Source: Cyclobacteriaceae bacterium
Lineage (GTDB): Bacteria; Bacteroidota; Bacteroidia; Cytophagales; Cyclobacteriaceae
Direction of reading: 5' to 3'
Assembly (NCBI GenBank): GCA_026003355.1
Contig: BPHC01000009.1
Coordinates: forward strand, 37,000 to 100,999
DNA length: 64,000 nt
Part shown: piece by piece, positions 9,483-19,843 of the stretch
Layout of the letters: the number at the start of each line of letters is the position of its first letter
Position numbering within the stretch: position 1 is the stretch's first letter
Program-made: the position numbers and the translations under genes
Notes under the pieces: model-generated
Told to the model about the DNA's origin: nothing
The model's input: the letters and a program-made list of their open reading frames with translations, nothing else
Databases searched by the model: none

Positions 9483-10802
9483 ATGAATACAAAACTGCAA
9501 CGCAATAATCCCGCTGTTGTCAAGGCTTGGTGCATGTACGACTGGGCCAACTCGGTTTACTCGCTGGTTATTACATCGGCCATTTTTCCGGTGTACTATA
9601 AGGCTGTGGCCATTACCCGCGAAGGCAGCGACACGGTGCCTTTCCTGGGGTTTATGATGAAAAATTCAGTGCTGTATTCATACGCGCTGTCATTTTCTTT
9701 TCTGGTTGTAGCTGCCCTGCTGCCCCTGCTATCGGGTGTATCGGATTACACCGGACGTAAAAAGCTGTTTATGCAGGTATTTGTGGTTATGGGCAGCCTG
9801 TCGTGCATAGGCTTGTACTTCTTCGAAGGTATCGAAACCCTGTATTGGGGTATTTTCTGCTCGGTAATGGCCAGCATTGGTTACTCTGGCAGCCTGGTTT
9901 TTTACGATGCCTTTCTTCCTGAAATTGTTACTAAAGACCGGCTGGATGAGGTAAGCGCCAGAGGATATGCAATGGGCTATTACGGAAGTGTAATTTTGAT
10001 GATTGCCTGCCTGGTACTCATACTCAATCCCCCGTGGTTTGGCTTTGCCACCGAAGGCGAAGCCACGCGGTTCAGCTTTCTGCTGGTGGGCCTTTGGTGG
10101 ATAGGCTTTGCCTGGATGGCGTTTCGGAAACTGCCCGAAAAGCCATCCGGTAAGCCGCAACGACAGGTGTGGCGAAATGGCTATGAAGAGTTAATGAAAG
10201 TGTGGAACGAATTGAAGTTCAACCCCGACCTGAAGAAATACTTAATAGCCTTTTTCTTTTTCAACATGGGCGTTCAAACAGTTATGTATCTGGCCACGCT
10301 TTTTGGCACCGATGTGCTGCTGTTGCCCGCGCAGAATCTTATAGCCACCATTCTGCTCATTCAACTGGTGGCGGCTGCAGGGGCCAGGTATTTTGCGCGT
10401 TTGTCGCGAAGAAAAGGCAACTCGTTTACTTTAACCCTTATGCTCACAGGCTGGATTGTGGTTTGTTTTTCGGCCTATGCCATTCAGGCTCCATGGCAGT
10501 TTTATCTTCTTGCCGTGATGGTGGGCACCATCATGGGCGGCATTCAGTCGTTGTCGCGGGCAACCTATGCCAAATTGCTGCCGGCCGATACCGCCGACCA
10601 TGCATCTTATTTTAGTTTTTACGATGTAACCTACAACCTGAGCATTGTGATGGGCACGTTTTCGTATGGGTTGGTGCACCAGCTAACAGGTAGCATGCGA
10701 AACAGCGCGCTGGCGCTGGCTTTATATTTCCTGGCCGGCCTTTACTTTCTGCACCGGGTGCGGGCTGCCAGCATCCGCAGCACCGGCCCGGCAGGCACTT
10801 AG
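9483..10802 (+). CDS. MFS transporter, UMF1/Atg22-like
   Basis: AWCMYDWANSVYSLVITSAIFPVYY signature, 12-TM pattern. Confidence 0.9.
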   Translation: MNTKLQRNNPAVVKAWCMYDWANSVYSLVITSAIFPVYYKAVAITREGSDTVPFLGFMMKNSVLYSYALSFSFLVVAALLPLLSGVSDYTGRKKLFMQVFVVMGSLSCIGLYFFEGIETLYWGIFCSVMASIGYSGSLVFYDAFLPEIVTKDRLDEVSARGYAMGYYGSVILMIACLVLILNPPWFGFATEGEATRFSFLLVGLWWIGFAWMAFRKLPEKPSGKPQRQVWRNGYEELMKVWNELKFNPDLKKYLIAFFFFNMGVQTVMYLATLFGTDVLLLPAQNLIATILLIQLVAAAGARYFARLSRRKGNSFTLTLMLTGWIVVCFSAYAIQAPWQFYLLAVMVGTIMGGIQSLSRATYAKLLPADTADHASYFSFYDVTYNLSIVMGTFSYGLVHQLTGSMRNSALALALYFLAGLYFLHRVRAASIRSTGPAGT

Positions 10803-11569
10803 TAACGCAGGTGTTTTACGGTAATGCCGTTATTGATAAGCTGGCGCAGCGAATCAATGCCTATCTTCAGGTGCAACTCAACATAATTTTGCGTAACCAC
10901 GCGGTCGCTGGCCTCGGTTTTAACCCCTTCGGGCGTCATGGGCTGGTCCGATACCAGCAGTAGGGCACCTGCCGGTATTTTGTTTTTAAAGGCTGTTGTG
11001 AAAATGGTGGCTGTTTCCATGTCAATGGCCTGGGCGCGTATTTTTCGCAGATAGATTTTAAACTTTTCGTCCCATTCCCAAACCCTTCGGTTGGTGGTGT
11101 ACACGGTGCCGGTCCAGTAATCCTGATTGTAGTCGCGTATGGTTGTTGATATGGCTTTTTGCAGGGCAAAGGCAGGCAGGGCAGGGACTTCGGGTGGCAT
11201 GTAGTCATTGCTTGTTCCTTCGCCCCGTATGGCAGCAATGGGTAAAATAAAGTCACCTATATCGTTCTTCTTTTTCAGTGCCCCGCATTTACCCAGAAAC
11301 AATGCAGCCTTTGGCTTAATGGCACTCAGGCAGTCCATAATCGTGGCTGCGTTTGGGCTGCCCATGCCAAAATTTATAATGGTAATACCCTGCGCAGTAG
11401 CGTTGCGCATGGGCCGGTCGGTTCCGTTAATGGGCACGTTGTGCCACTCGGCAAATAACTTAACGTAATTGTCGAAATTGGTAAGTAAAATGTACTGTCC
11501 GAACTGATCAAGCGGTTGCCCGGTGTACCGGGGCAACCAGTTTTCTACAATTTCCTGTTTGGTCTTCAT
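10799..11569 (-). CDS. amn: AMP nucleosidase
   Basis: NWLPRYTGQPLDQFGQYILLTNFDNYV..GMGSPNAATIMDCLSAIKPKAALFLGKCGALK..AIDMETATIFTTAF. Confidence 0.9.
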   Translation of the reverse strand: MKTKQEIVENWLPRYTGQPLDQFGQYILLTNFDNYVKLFAEWHNVPINGTDRPMRNATAQGITIINFGMGSPNAATIMDCLSAIKPKAALFLGKCGALKKKNDIGDFILPIAAIRGEGTSNDYMPPEVPALPAFALQKAISTTIRDYNQDYWTGTVYTTNRRVWEWDEKFKIYLRKIRAQAIDMETATIFTTAFKNKIPAGALLLVSDQPMTPEGVKTEASDRVVTQNYVELHLKIGIDSLRQLINNGITVKHLRY

Positions 11570-11589
11570 AAGCTGATGTAACTTGCTGC

Positions 11590-12033
11590 ATGCACAAATT
11601 AAATTTTCCCGATGCGGAGTTAAAAATTACGCGGCAGTTGGGCAAGCTATGGATTTTTGACCGCATTAGAAAAAAAATGGTGGTACTTACACCCGAAGAG
11701 TGGGTACGCCAGCATTTGGTCAATTTCCTTATCCGGCACCGCAACTGCCCCCGCAGCCTTACGCAGGTTGAACGGGGATTGTTGTGCAACGGGTTGCCCC
11801 GCCGGGTAGATGTGGTGGTTTTTGACCGGCAGGGTGGTTGCTGGTTGGTTGCCGAATGCAAAGCTGCCGATGTGGCACTCACCAGCCATACAGCCATGCA
11901 ACTGGCGCAGTACAACATGCCCCTGCGGGCCAAATACCTGTTGCTTACCAACGGTCTGGTTCATTTTTGTTACGCAGCCGATTATGAAAATGCAGCGCTT
12001 ACCCCGTTAAGCGATGTGCCTTTTTACGCTTAG
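11590..12033 (+). CDS. HsdR_N_2-type nuclease-fold domain protein
   Basis: TPEEWVRQHLVNFLI...RRVDVVVFDRQGGCWLVAECKA (PD-(D/E)XK-like core); stand-alone, ~147 aa. Confidence 0.8.
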   Translation: MHKLNFPDAELKITRQLGKLWIFDRIRKKMVVLTPEEWVRQHLVNFLIRHRNCPRSLTQVERGLLCNGLPRRVDVVVFDRQGGCWLVAECKAADVALTSHTAMQLAQYNMPLRAKYLLLTNGLVHFCYAADYENAALTPLSDVPFYA

Positions 12034-12036
12034 GTT

Positions 12037-13151
12037 TTACAAAAACTTTTTAACATCGGTATAAGGCAGGTTAAAGGCATCGGCCACACCCTTGTACACC
12101 ACCTCTCCGAAAACCACATTCAGACCCAGCCGAAGTTCGGCACTTTCCTGACAGGCCTTTCTCCAGCCCATGTTGGCCAGCTTAATGGCATAGGGCAGCG
12201 TAGCGTTGGTAAGGGCCAAAGTAGAGGTATAGGGTACCGCACCGGGCATATTGGCCACGCAATAGTGCACCACATCGTCAATAATAAAAGTGGGGTTTTC
12301 GTGGGTAGTGGGGGTACAGGTTTCTATGCATCCGCCCTGGTCTACAGCCACATCAACAAGTACTGTTCCGGGGCGCATGGTTTTAAGCATGTCGCGGGTA
12401 ATAAGTTTCGGGGCTTTGGCGCCGGGTATCAGCACACCGCCAATAATCAGGTCGGCATCGCGCACCAGTTCGCGAATCACATATTCGTTCGAAACCATGG
12501 TGCGTACGTTTTTCGGCATCACATCGTCCAGATAGCGAAGCCGGTTAATGTTTACATCCAGTATGGTAACATCTGCGCCCATGCCGGCAGCAATCTTTGC
12601 GGCGTTGGTGCCCACCACACCGCCCCCCAATATCAGCACTTTGGCGGGTTTTACACCGGGTACGCCCCCCAGCAAAATGCCGCGCCCTTTCAAGGGTTTT
12701 TCCAGGTATTTCGCGCCTTCCTGCACGGCCATGCGGCCCGCTACTTCCGACATGGGGATGAGCAGGGGCAGGCTGCCATCGGCCCGTTCAACGGTTTCGT
12801 AGGCCAGGCACACGGCCCCCGCTTTCCATCATGGCGCGGGTAAGGGGCTCGTAACTGGCAAAGTGAAAGTAGGTAAATACCAGTTGTTCTTTTTTAATGA
12901 GTTTGTATTCCGGCTCAATGGGTTCTTTTACTTTTATAATCATATCGGCCTGGGCATACACCTCATCGGCCTGGCCGATTATCATGGCGCCCGCCTGTTT
13001 GTATTCATCGTCCGTAAAGCCGCTTCCCGCCCCCGGCCGATTTTTCGATATACACGGTATGGCCGCGCTTTACCAGTTCCTTTGTTCCTGCAGGGGTAAG
13101 AGCTACGCGGTTTTCGTTGTTTTTAATTTCTTTCGGAACGCCAATAATCAT
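12037..13151 (-). CDS. ald: Alanine dehydrogenase, broken by two frameshifts
   Basis: [40 protein letters not shown]|..[12 protein letters not shown]..|[40 protein letters not shown]. Deleting one C at 13030-13034 and one at 12816-12820 restores one ORF. Confidence 0.9.
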
Positions 13152-13227
13152 GGTTAAATCGTTTGAATTGGCTGCAAAGATAACCGGCGGGTCCCAAATC
13201 GCAATTGGCATTTGGCAGCGTATTGGC

Positions 13228-13235
13228 TATTTTTG
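13228..13235 (+). promoter_or_regulatory. Bacteroidota -7 box (TATTTTTG), approximate position
   Basis: TAnnTTTG match ~25 nt before the GTG start at 13258. Confidence 0.35.
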
Positions 13236-13257
13236 ACCGGAACGAAAATTTTGTGGT

Positions 13258-15670
13258 GTGGCTGAGACAAAAACATCAAAAACCCGCTTTTCGCAGGCAC
13301 GCATAAAAGAAATTCTTGCCGATTACCGCCTGGCCTGCGAAAGCCGCGAGGCCAGCCTGCTGGGTCGCAAGGAAGTGTTTATGGGAAAGGCAAAGTTTGG
13401 CATTTTTGGCGACGGCAAAGAAGTAGCCCAGATTGCCATGGCAAAGGTGTTCCGTGCCGGAGATTTCCGGTCGGGATACTACCGCGATCAGACGTTTATG
13501 TTTGCCATTGGCGAGCTTACGTTGGAGCAGTATTTTGCGCAGCTGTACGCACATACTTCGGTTGAAGCCGAACCGGCCTCGGCCGGCCGGCTGAATGAAC
13601 GGACATTTTGCCACGCGGTGGCTGGATGAAAACGGAAAGCTTAAAGACCTTACCAAACTGCGGAACTCCTCTTCGGATATAAGCCCCACGGCCGCCCAAA
13701 TGCCGCGCCTGCTGGGTATGGCCTATGCTTCAAAACTTTTTCGCCACAACAGGGCGTTACATCAATATACCAACCTTTCGCGGCAGGGTAACGAAATTGC
13801 CTTTGGAACCATTGGTAACGCCTCCACTTCAGAGGGCATGTTCTTTGAAGCCATGAATGCAGCCGGCGTACTGCAGGTGCCCATGCTCGTTTCGGTTTGG
13901 GACGATGACTACGGCATATCGGTTCCGCAGCAATACCATACTACCAAAGGCAGCATTTCCAGGGCATTGGCCGGTTTGCAGCGCACCGGCAGCGAATCCG
14001 GCATTGAGATATTTACCGTAAAGGGATGGGATTATCCCGCTTTGCTGGACACATACCGCAAAGCCGAAAAAATATGCCGCGAACAGCATGTGCCCGTGCT
14101 GGTGCATGTTACCGAAATGACCCAGCCGCAGGGACATTCTACCTCCGGGTCGCACGAACGCTACAAATCAAAAGAGCGGCTGGCCTGGGAAGCTGAGCAC
14201 GACTGCATTAAGAAAATGCGCGATTGGATTACCGGCGAAGTGCTGGTTTTACCCGAAGAACTTGACGCCATTGAAGCAGAGGCCCGCCAGCGTGTACGTA
14301 AGGCCAAAGAAAGTGCATGGAAAGCTTTTACCGAAGATATTCAACAGGACCAGCGTGAACTGGAAGCCATACTGGCTGAACTGGAAAACCAATCGCAACA
14401 CGGTAATGAAGTTGCCGAAGTGAGCCGGCAGCTTAAACGCACAATAAACCCGGTTCGCATGGATGCCATGCGCGCAGCGCGCAAGGTAATGCGCCTGGTG
14501 CGCCATGAACAGTCGGCCGGCCGCGAAAAATTGATGGGCTGGATAAATAAACTGCACGAAAAGGCTTACGACCGGTACAGTTCCCATCTGTATAGCGAGT
14601 CGGAGGAGTCTGCCCTGCGCGTGCCCGAAGTTAAGCCGGTGTTTTCTGACCAGTCGCCTGAAGTAGATGGGCGCGAGGTGGTTCGCGCCTGCTTTGATGC
14701 CGCCCTTGCCCGCGACCCGAGGGTATTTGCTTTCGGGGAAGATGTGGGCCGTATAGGCGATGTGAACCAGGGCTTTGCCGGTTTACAGGAAAAGTACGGA
14801 GAGCTGCGCGTAACCGACACGGGCATACGCGAATGCACCATTATTGGCCAGGGTATTGGCGCTGCGCTGCGCGGGCTGCGGCCCATAGCCGAAATTCAGT
14901 ATCTGGATTATCTGCTCTACGCACTGCAGATTATGAGCGATGACCTGGCCTGCCTGCAATACCGCACAAAGGGCGGGCAAAAGGCGCCGCTCATTATCCG
15001 CACAAGAGGTCATCGCCTGGAAGGGGTGTGGCACTCCGGGTCGCCTATCGGGATGATTTTGCACAGCATTCGCGGAATATATGTGCTGGTGCCACGCAAC
15101 ATGACCCAGGCTGCCGGGTTTTATAACACTATGTTAAGATCAGACGATCCGGCATTGATTATTGAATGTCTAAACGGCTACCGCCTTAAGGAGCGCATAC
15201 CCGATAACATAGGCGAATTTACCGTTCCGCTGGGTGTGCCTGAAATTTTGCGCCCGGGTACCGATGTTACGCTGGTAACTTACGGTTCCATGTGCCGCAT
15301 TGTTATGGAGGCTGCAGCCGAGCTGGAGCAGATGGGTGTTTCGTGCGAAGTAATTGATGTGCAGACACTCCTGCCATTCGACATTCATCAGGTTATAGTG
15401 AACTCGGTAAGAAAAACAAACAGGGTGGTGTTTGCTGATGAAGATGTTCCGGGAGGTGCTACGGCATTTATGATGCAGCAGGTACTGGAGGCACAGCAGG
15501 CCTGGCGCTACCTCGATGCCCCGCCAGTTACCATTACAGCCCGCGAACACCGCCCGGCCTATTCATCGGACGGGGATTATTTTTCGAAGCCCAGTGCAGA
15601 TGACGTAATCGAAAAAGTGTATACCCTGATGCATGAGGCCGACCCGGAAAAGTTCCCCCCGTTGTTCTAG
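13258..15670 (+). CDS. Alpha-ketoacid dehydrogenase E1 alpha-beta fusion (TPP-dependent), frameshifted
   Basis: Alpha part: [43 protein letters not shown]..; beta part: [41 protein letters not shown]. Break near AA 13594-13595. Confidence 0.88.
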
Positions 15671-16572
15671 TTAACCCGAACCTGATCGAGCGTAAACTCC
15701 GAAACCCGAACCGAATCGCGGTTCAGCGCGCGGTCGGTAACAACTACATCCAGGGCAATGGGACGTACGCCAAAAACAGTAAGAAAGCCTGTTGATGTCA
15801 TTTTATATTTCAATGTTCCTTCTGTGGGCCCGCTGGTTTCGGCAACCACCGGAAAGCGCGAGTTAAAGGTTGTGCAGAAATTATTTTCCCAGCTGTATTC
15901 CTGCAGCGATGAACCCACCCGCTGGTAAAACCGTATGCGAAGGTTGAAGTGGTTTTTGTTGGTGGTGTAGTACAGGGTATCCTGCACAATTACATCGCCT
16001 GTTGTTGAAGTAGCCACTATGTTATAGGATGAATCGACCACGTCGGCCATTTCAGCAGGAACAATCAGGTATTGTACGCGGTAATTTCTGCAGCCCAGGT
16101 CACCGCTGTTTAACGGAGGCAGGTAACCGTAACCTGGTTTGTTGCGCGTGCGCAGCCGCACCAGCTTACCTGAATTGCCCGTTATTTTTAGCATGGGCAG
16201 GCTTGGTGGAATAGGGTCCGGGGCAATTACGTTTATCTGTTCGGTGGCATTGGGTATGATGGTTGAACCCGCACCTTCAAGATAGTAATTGATGGGATGA
16301 TAGGGGTCGCTTTCGTGGTTTAAGTTAAGCGGGTCAAAACCCAGATCGCCATCGCCATCGCGAAAGTCAAGATAAATGGCAAGGGTGTCGGCATCGCCAA
16401 AGGCAGGTGTTTCGTAAAATTCTATTTTGCTAACGGTAACCTCGGGCCTGTTGCTGAACTGGGGCGGCTCGAAACACGAACCCAGCAGGGCCATGACCAG
16501 TATTAAACCGCCTTTACCTGACAATACGCGCATGTGCTTAAATTTGAAGGCAAAATACGTAACGTTTGTCAA
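15667..16572 (-). CDS. Hypothetical secreted/lipoprotein
   Basis: Lipobox-like GLILVMALLGSCFEPP; no recognised domain. Confidence 0.75.
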   Translation of the reverse strand: MTNVTYFAFKFKHMRVLSGKGGLILVMALLGSCFEPPQFSNRPEVTVSKIEFYETPAFGDADTLAIYLDFRDGDGDLGFDPLNLNHESDPYHPINYYLEGAGSTIIPNATEQINVIAPDPIPPSLPMLKITGNSGKLVRLRTRNKPGYGYLPPLNSGDLGCRNYRVQYLIVPAEMADVVDSSYNIVATSTTGDVIVQDTLYYTTNKNHFNLRIRFYQRVGSSLQEYSWENNFCTTFNSRFPVVAETSGPTEGTLKYKMTSTGFLTVFGVRPIALDVVVTDRALNRDSVRVSEFTLDQVRVN

Positions 16573-17559
16573 CCTTAAATGATTTCCGGAAACAAATACA
16601 GGGTATTAACGAAAATACATTTACCGATATTGCCTTAAAGGTTTTTCGTTATCAGGCCTGCAACAATCCGGTATACCAGCGGTATTTGGCCTTCCGGCAA
16701 ATAGATTACCGTGATGTAAACCGCCTGACGGATATTCCGTTTCTGCCCATAACCTTTTTCAGGTCGCACCGGCTCATTACCGGCAACTGGAAACCGGCAG
16801 GTTTCTTCGAGAGCAGCGGCACCACCGGGCGTTTGTCCAGTTTTCATTACTATCCCGACTATGATTTTTACGTTGCACACGCAATGGGTAATTTCAGATT
16901 GTTTTTCGGCCCGGCAAGCCAATATCATTTTTTTGCTTTGCTGCCCTCCTATCTGGAGCGCAGGCATTCGTCATTGATAACCATGTTGCATGGGCTGATG
17001 AAAGAAAGCCGGTCTGGTTTGGGTGGTTTTTTTCTCTACAATACCGATGAAATGTTAAACCGCATGGAGCAGGCCCGGAAGCGGGCCGACAGGCAGCTGA
17101 TGTTGTGGGGCGTAACGTTTGCGTTGCTTGATCTTGCCGAAAAACATGCCTCCCGATTTGCCGGCCTGCGTAATAGTGGAAACCGGAGGCATGAAGGGCA
17201 GGAGGGAAGAGATTACCCGCGAGGCGCTCCACGACCGGCTTAAAAAAGCTTTTGGGGTGAACCGCATTTTTTCGGAGTATGGAATGACCGAGTTGTTTTC
17301 GCAGGCCTATACGCGGGGCGAAACGCGTTTTTATGCACCACCCTGGATGCGGGTTTTTATCCGCGACCTGTACGATCCGTTTTCGGTGGGCCTGGAAGGG
17401 CTTACCGGCGGCATAAACATCATTGACCTGGCTAATATTCACTCCGTATCGTTCATTGAGACGGCTGATTTGGGGCGTGTTTATTCCGATGGGTCGTTTG
17501 AGGTGCTGGGGCGGATCGATAACAGCGAAGTGAGGGGTTGTAACCTGCTGGTGGAATGA
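16566..17559 (+). CDS. Acyl-protein synthetase LuxE-like, frameshifted
   Basis: FESSGTTGRLSSFHYY...MLHGLMKES..VETGGMKGRREEITREALHDRLKKAFG..SEYGMTELFSQAY; break at 17149-17154. Confidence 0.85.
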
Positions 17560-17647
17560 TGTTTTTGTCGTTAAAGCGTTTTTTCTTACGTTAAATTTGT
17601 TTTAAAGGCCTATCCTTTTACCTTTGTTGCGGTAACCTGATAAAACC

Positions 17648-17767
17648 ATGAAAAAACTGCTTATTTTCGTTCTGTTGGCACTTTTTGCCGTTGCATGCAG
17701 CCAGTACACCTGTCCTACCTACAGCAAAAAAGAAGCTCAGAAAGAATCAGGTATTCGTAAAATTTAG
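17648..17767 (+). CDS. Small lipoprotein, 39 aa
   Basis: MKKLLIFVLLALFAVACSQYTCPTYSKKEAQKESGIRKI*; signal peptide and lipobox AVAC. Confidence 0.65.
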   Translation: MKKLLIFVLLALFAVACSQYTCPTYSKKEAQKESGIRKI

Positions 17768-17769
17768 GC

Positions 17770-18924
17770 CTAAAGGTAGGCTTCCACGTCTTTTTCTGTA
17801 ATGATGTCGTCTGACATGATTACGAGTCTTTCAACCACATTTCGAAGTTCCCGCACATTGCCCGTCCATTGATGCTGCTGTAAGGCCTGGAGGGCATTTT
17901 CATTAATTTTTTTCTTTCGGTTACCGTGTTCAAGTGCTATGTCGGTCAGGAATTTATCGGTCAGCAGGGGAATGTCTTCCTTTCTTTCGCTTAGCGAAGG
18001 TACGCGGATTACAATAACGCTCAGGCGATGATAGAGGTCTTCGCGAAAGCGGTTGCCGGCAATTTCCTGTTTTAAATCTTTGTTGGTAGCGGCAATAACG
18101 CGCACGTTTACCGGAATATCTTTTTCCCCGCCCACGCGGGTTATTTTGTTTTCCTGCAGGGCCCTGAGCACCTTGGCCTGTGCCGAAAGGCTCATGTCGC
18201 CAATTTCGTCCAGAAAAAGTGTACCACCCTCGGCCTGTTCGAATTTTCCGATGCGTTGTTTAATGGCAGAAGTGAAAGCGCCCTTTTCATGGCCAAAGAG
18301 TTCGCTTTCTATCAGCTCAGAAGGTATGGCAGCGCAGTTAACTTCAATCCAGGGTGCTTCGCTCCGCCTGCTTTTTTCGTGCAGTTGCCGCGCCACAAGT
18401 TCCTTTCCGGAGCCATTGGGCCCAATAATGAGCACTCGGGCATCGGTGGGTGCCACTTTGTCGATCATGGACTTTACCTGCCTGATGGCCTCCGACTCTC
18501 CGATGATTTCCCATTTCCTGCTTATTTTCTTTTTCAGGTCGCGGTTTTCGGCACGCAGGGAGTTGCGCTCCAGCACGTTTCGCAAATGGATAAGAATGGT
18601 TTCAATGCTGTCGAAAGGTTTTTGTATGAAAAAATAGGCGCCCTGTTTAATGCACTCCAGAGCGGTTTGGCGGGTACCGTGGGCCGAGATCATGATGAAG
18701 GCTGTTTGTATGCCCGCTTTTCTGGCGTGTTGCAGCAGTTCAATGCCGTCTAGTTTGGGCATTTTCACATCACAAAAGGCCACATCAGCTTCATTTTCCT
18801 GTAGCCAGGTAAGGGCCTCCTGGCCATCGGATGCTTCAAACACTTCGTGGCCTTCATGCTCAAGGATTTCTCTGAGCGAGGCACGAATGGCGGCCATATC
18901 ATCAACCAGTAATATTCTTGCCAT
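17770..18924 (-). CDS. Sigma-54 dependent response regulator (REC-AAA+), no C-terminal HTH
   Basis: MARILLVDDMAAIRASLREILEHEGHEVF..FCDVKMPKLDG..; GPNGSGKELVARQLHEKS; GHEKGAFTSAIKQRIGKFEQAEGGTLFLDEIGDM; ends NVRELRNVVERLVIMSDDIITEKDVEAYL*. Confidence 0.92.
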   Translation of the reverse strand: MARILLVDDMAAIRASLREILEHEGHEVFEASDGQEALTWLQENEADVAFCDVKMPKLDGIELLQHARKAGIQTAFIMISAHGTRQTALECIKQGAYFFIQKPFDSIETILIHLRNVLERNSLRAENRDLKKKISRKWEIIGESEAIRQVKSMIDKVAPTDARVLIIGPNGSGKELVARQLHEKSRRSEAPWIEVNCAAIPSELIESELFGHEKGAFTSAIKQRIGKFEQAEGGTLFLDEIGDMSLSAQAKVLRALQENKITRVGGEKDIPVNVRVIAATNKDLKQEIAGNRFREDLYHRLSVIVIRVPSLSERKEDIPLLTDKFLTDIALEHGNRKKKINENALQALQQHQWTGNVRELRNVVERLVIMSDDIITEKDVEAYL

Positions 18925-18949
18925 GGGGTTAAGGTTGTTTGCAAATAAA

Positions 18950-18982
18950 AACAAACCTTCCGGATTTTGTCCGGAAGGTTTG
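18950..18982 (-). terminator. Intrinsic terminator downstream of rnpB
   Basis: On minus strand AACCTTCCGGA-CAAAA-TCCGGAAGGTT followed by TGTTTTTATTT. Confidence 0.75.
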
Positions 18983-18991
18983 GTAATGATT

Positions 18992-19364
18992 GAGCAGGCC
19001 TGTAAGCCGGGTTCTGTCTCCCGCCGGGGCGGGATGCTTACCATTTATCTGGCCCTATTAAGGGGTCAAGCGGTCTACCCACTCCGGCCGGCAACAGGTT
19101 GCCTGGGAATCAGGAGGTTCCATGCCGGAGCCTATTTGACCTTTCAACGCATAAGGTTTTCCGAGCTACCGGTTATTGCTAACCGGTACGGTGGGCTCTT
19201 ACCCCACCTTTTCACTATCACCCCACAGGGGCTACCTGTTTTCTGTGGCACTTTCTGTCCCGGCCGCTTTACCGGCCGGTCCCCCGGTGTTCCCGGGGTA
19301 TGCTTCCTGAAGTTGCCCGGACTTTCCTCCCCGAACGAGGGGCGGTAAGCCGGCCTGCCCGTGC
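18992..19364 (-). ncRNA. rnpB: RNase P RNA (bacterial class A)
   Basis: Conserved GAGGAAAGTCCGGGC (plus strand gcccggactttcctc) and GACAGAACCCGGCTTACAGGCC; ends pair GGCAGGCC/GGCCTGC. Ends approximate. Confidence 0.93.
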
Positions 19365-19393
19365 AAAGATAACGAAACCGGGCTTTGGCCAGT

Positions 19394-19792
19394 TTAGTGA
19401 ATGTCTTTTCCGGTAAGTTTTAACTCATAATGATCGGCCAGCTGGGCTACTTCCTGTACCATAAACTTTACTTCATCTTCTGTCATGCTGTCGGCCAGTC
19501 CGCTGGCAATTACCTTTAACTGGTTGCCGTCTACAATAAACTTGCAGTAATCAAACAATCCGTTTTGCACCAGCAAATCGCGGGCATCAATGCCGCTGTG
19601 ATAATCGGCTACTTTGCTGGTAAACACTACACGCTGCCTGCCGGAGGTTTTGCTTTTTTCCAGCACGGCCAGTACGGTTTGAAATCTTCCATCCTGCAGC
19701 GGTACTACCACAATGGCTTTTGAATGGTCGTAGTCGCTGAAGGTGCCGCCAATCTGGTCGGCATAGTTTTTCAGGGTGTTGAGAATATCCAT
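19394..19792 (-). CDS. Hypothetical protein (small, possibly YbjN/TY3-like)
   Basis: MDILNTLKNYADQIGGTFSDYDHSKAIVVVPLQDGRFQTVLAVLEKSK..., intact ORF. Confidence 0.7.
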   Translation of the reverse strand: MDILNTLKNYADQIGGTFSDYDHSKAIVVVPLQDGRFQTVLAVLEKSKTSGRQRVVFTSKVADYHSGIDARDLLVQNGLFDYCKFIVDGNQLKVIASGLADSMTEDEVKFMVQEVAQLADHYELKLTGKDIH

Positions 19793-19843
19793 GGCGAGGG
19801 GATTAACGGGTATTTGCGTTAAGGTAAAAAAAACCTGAAACAT

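Noticed and set aside
11590-12033. Possible type I restriction system (HsdR-like domain)
   Set aside because: Only the small N-terminal nuclease-like domain is present; no helicase, HsdM or HsdS nearby. Common stand-alone protein.
18650-19348. 232-aa ORF (+) across the sigma-54 regulator and rnpB
   Set aside because: Antisense to a clear CDS and to RNase P RNA; sequence is low-quality coding.
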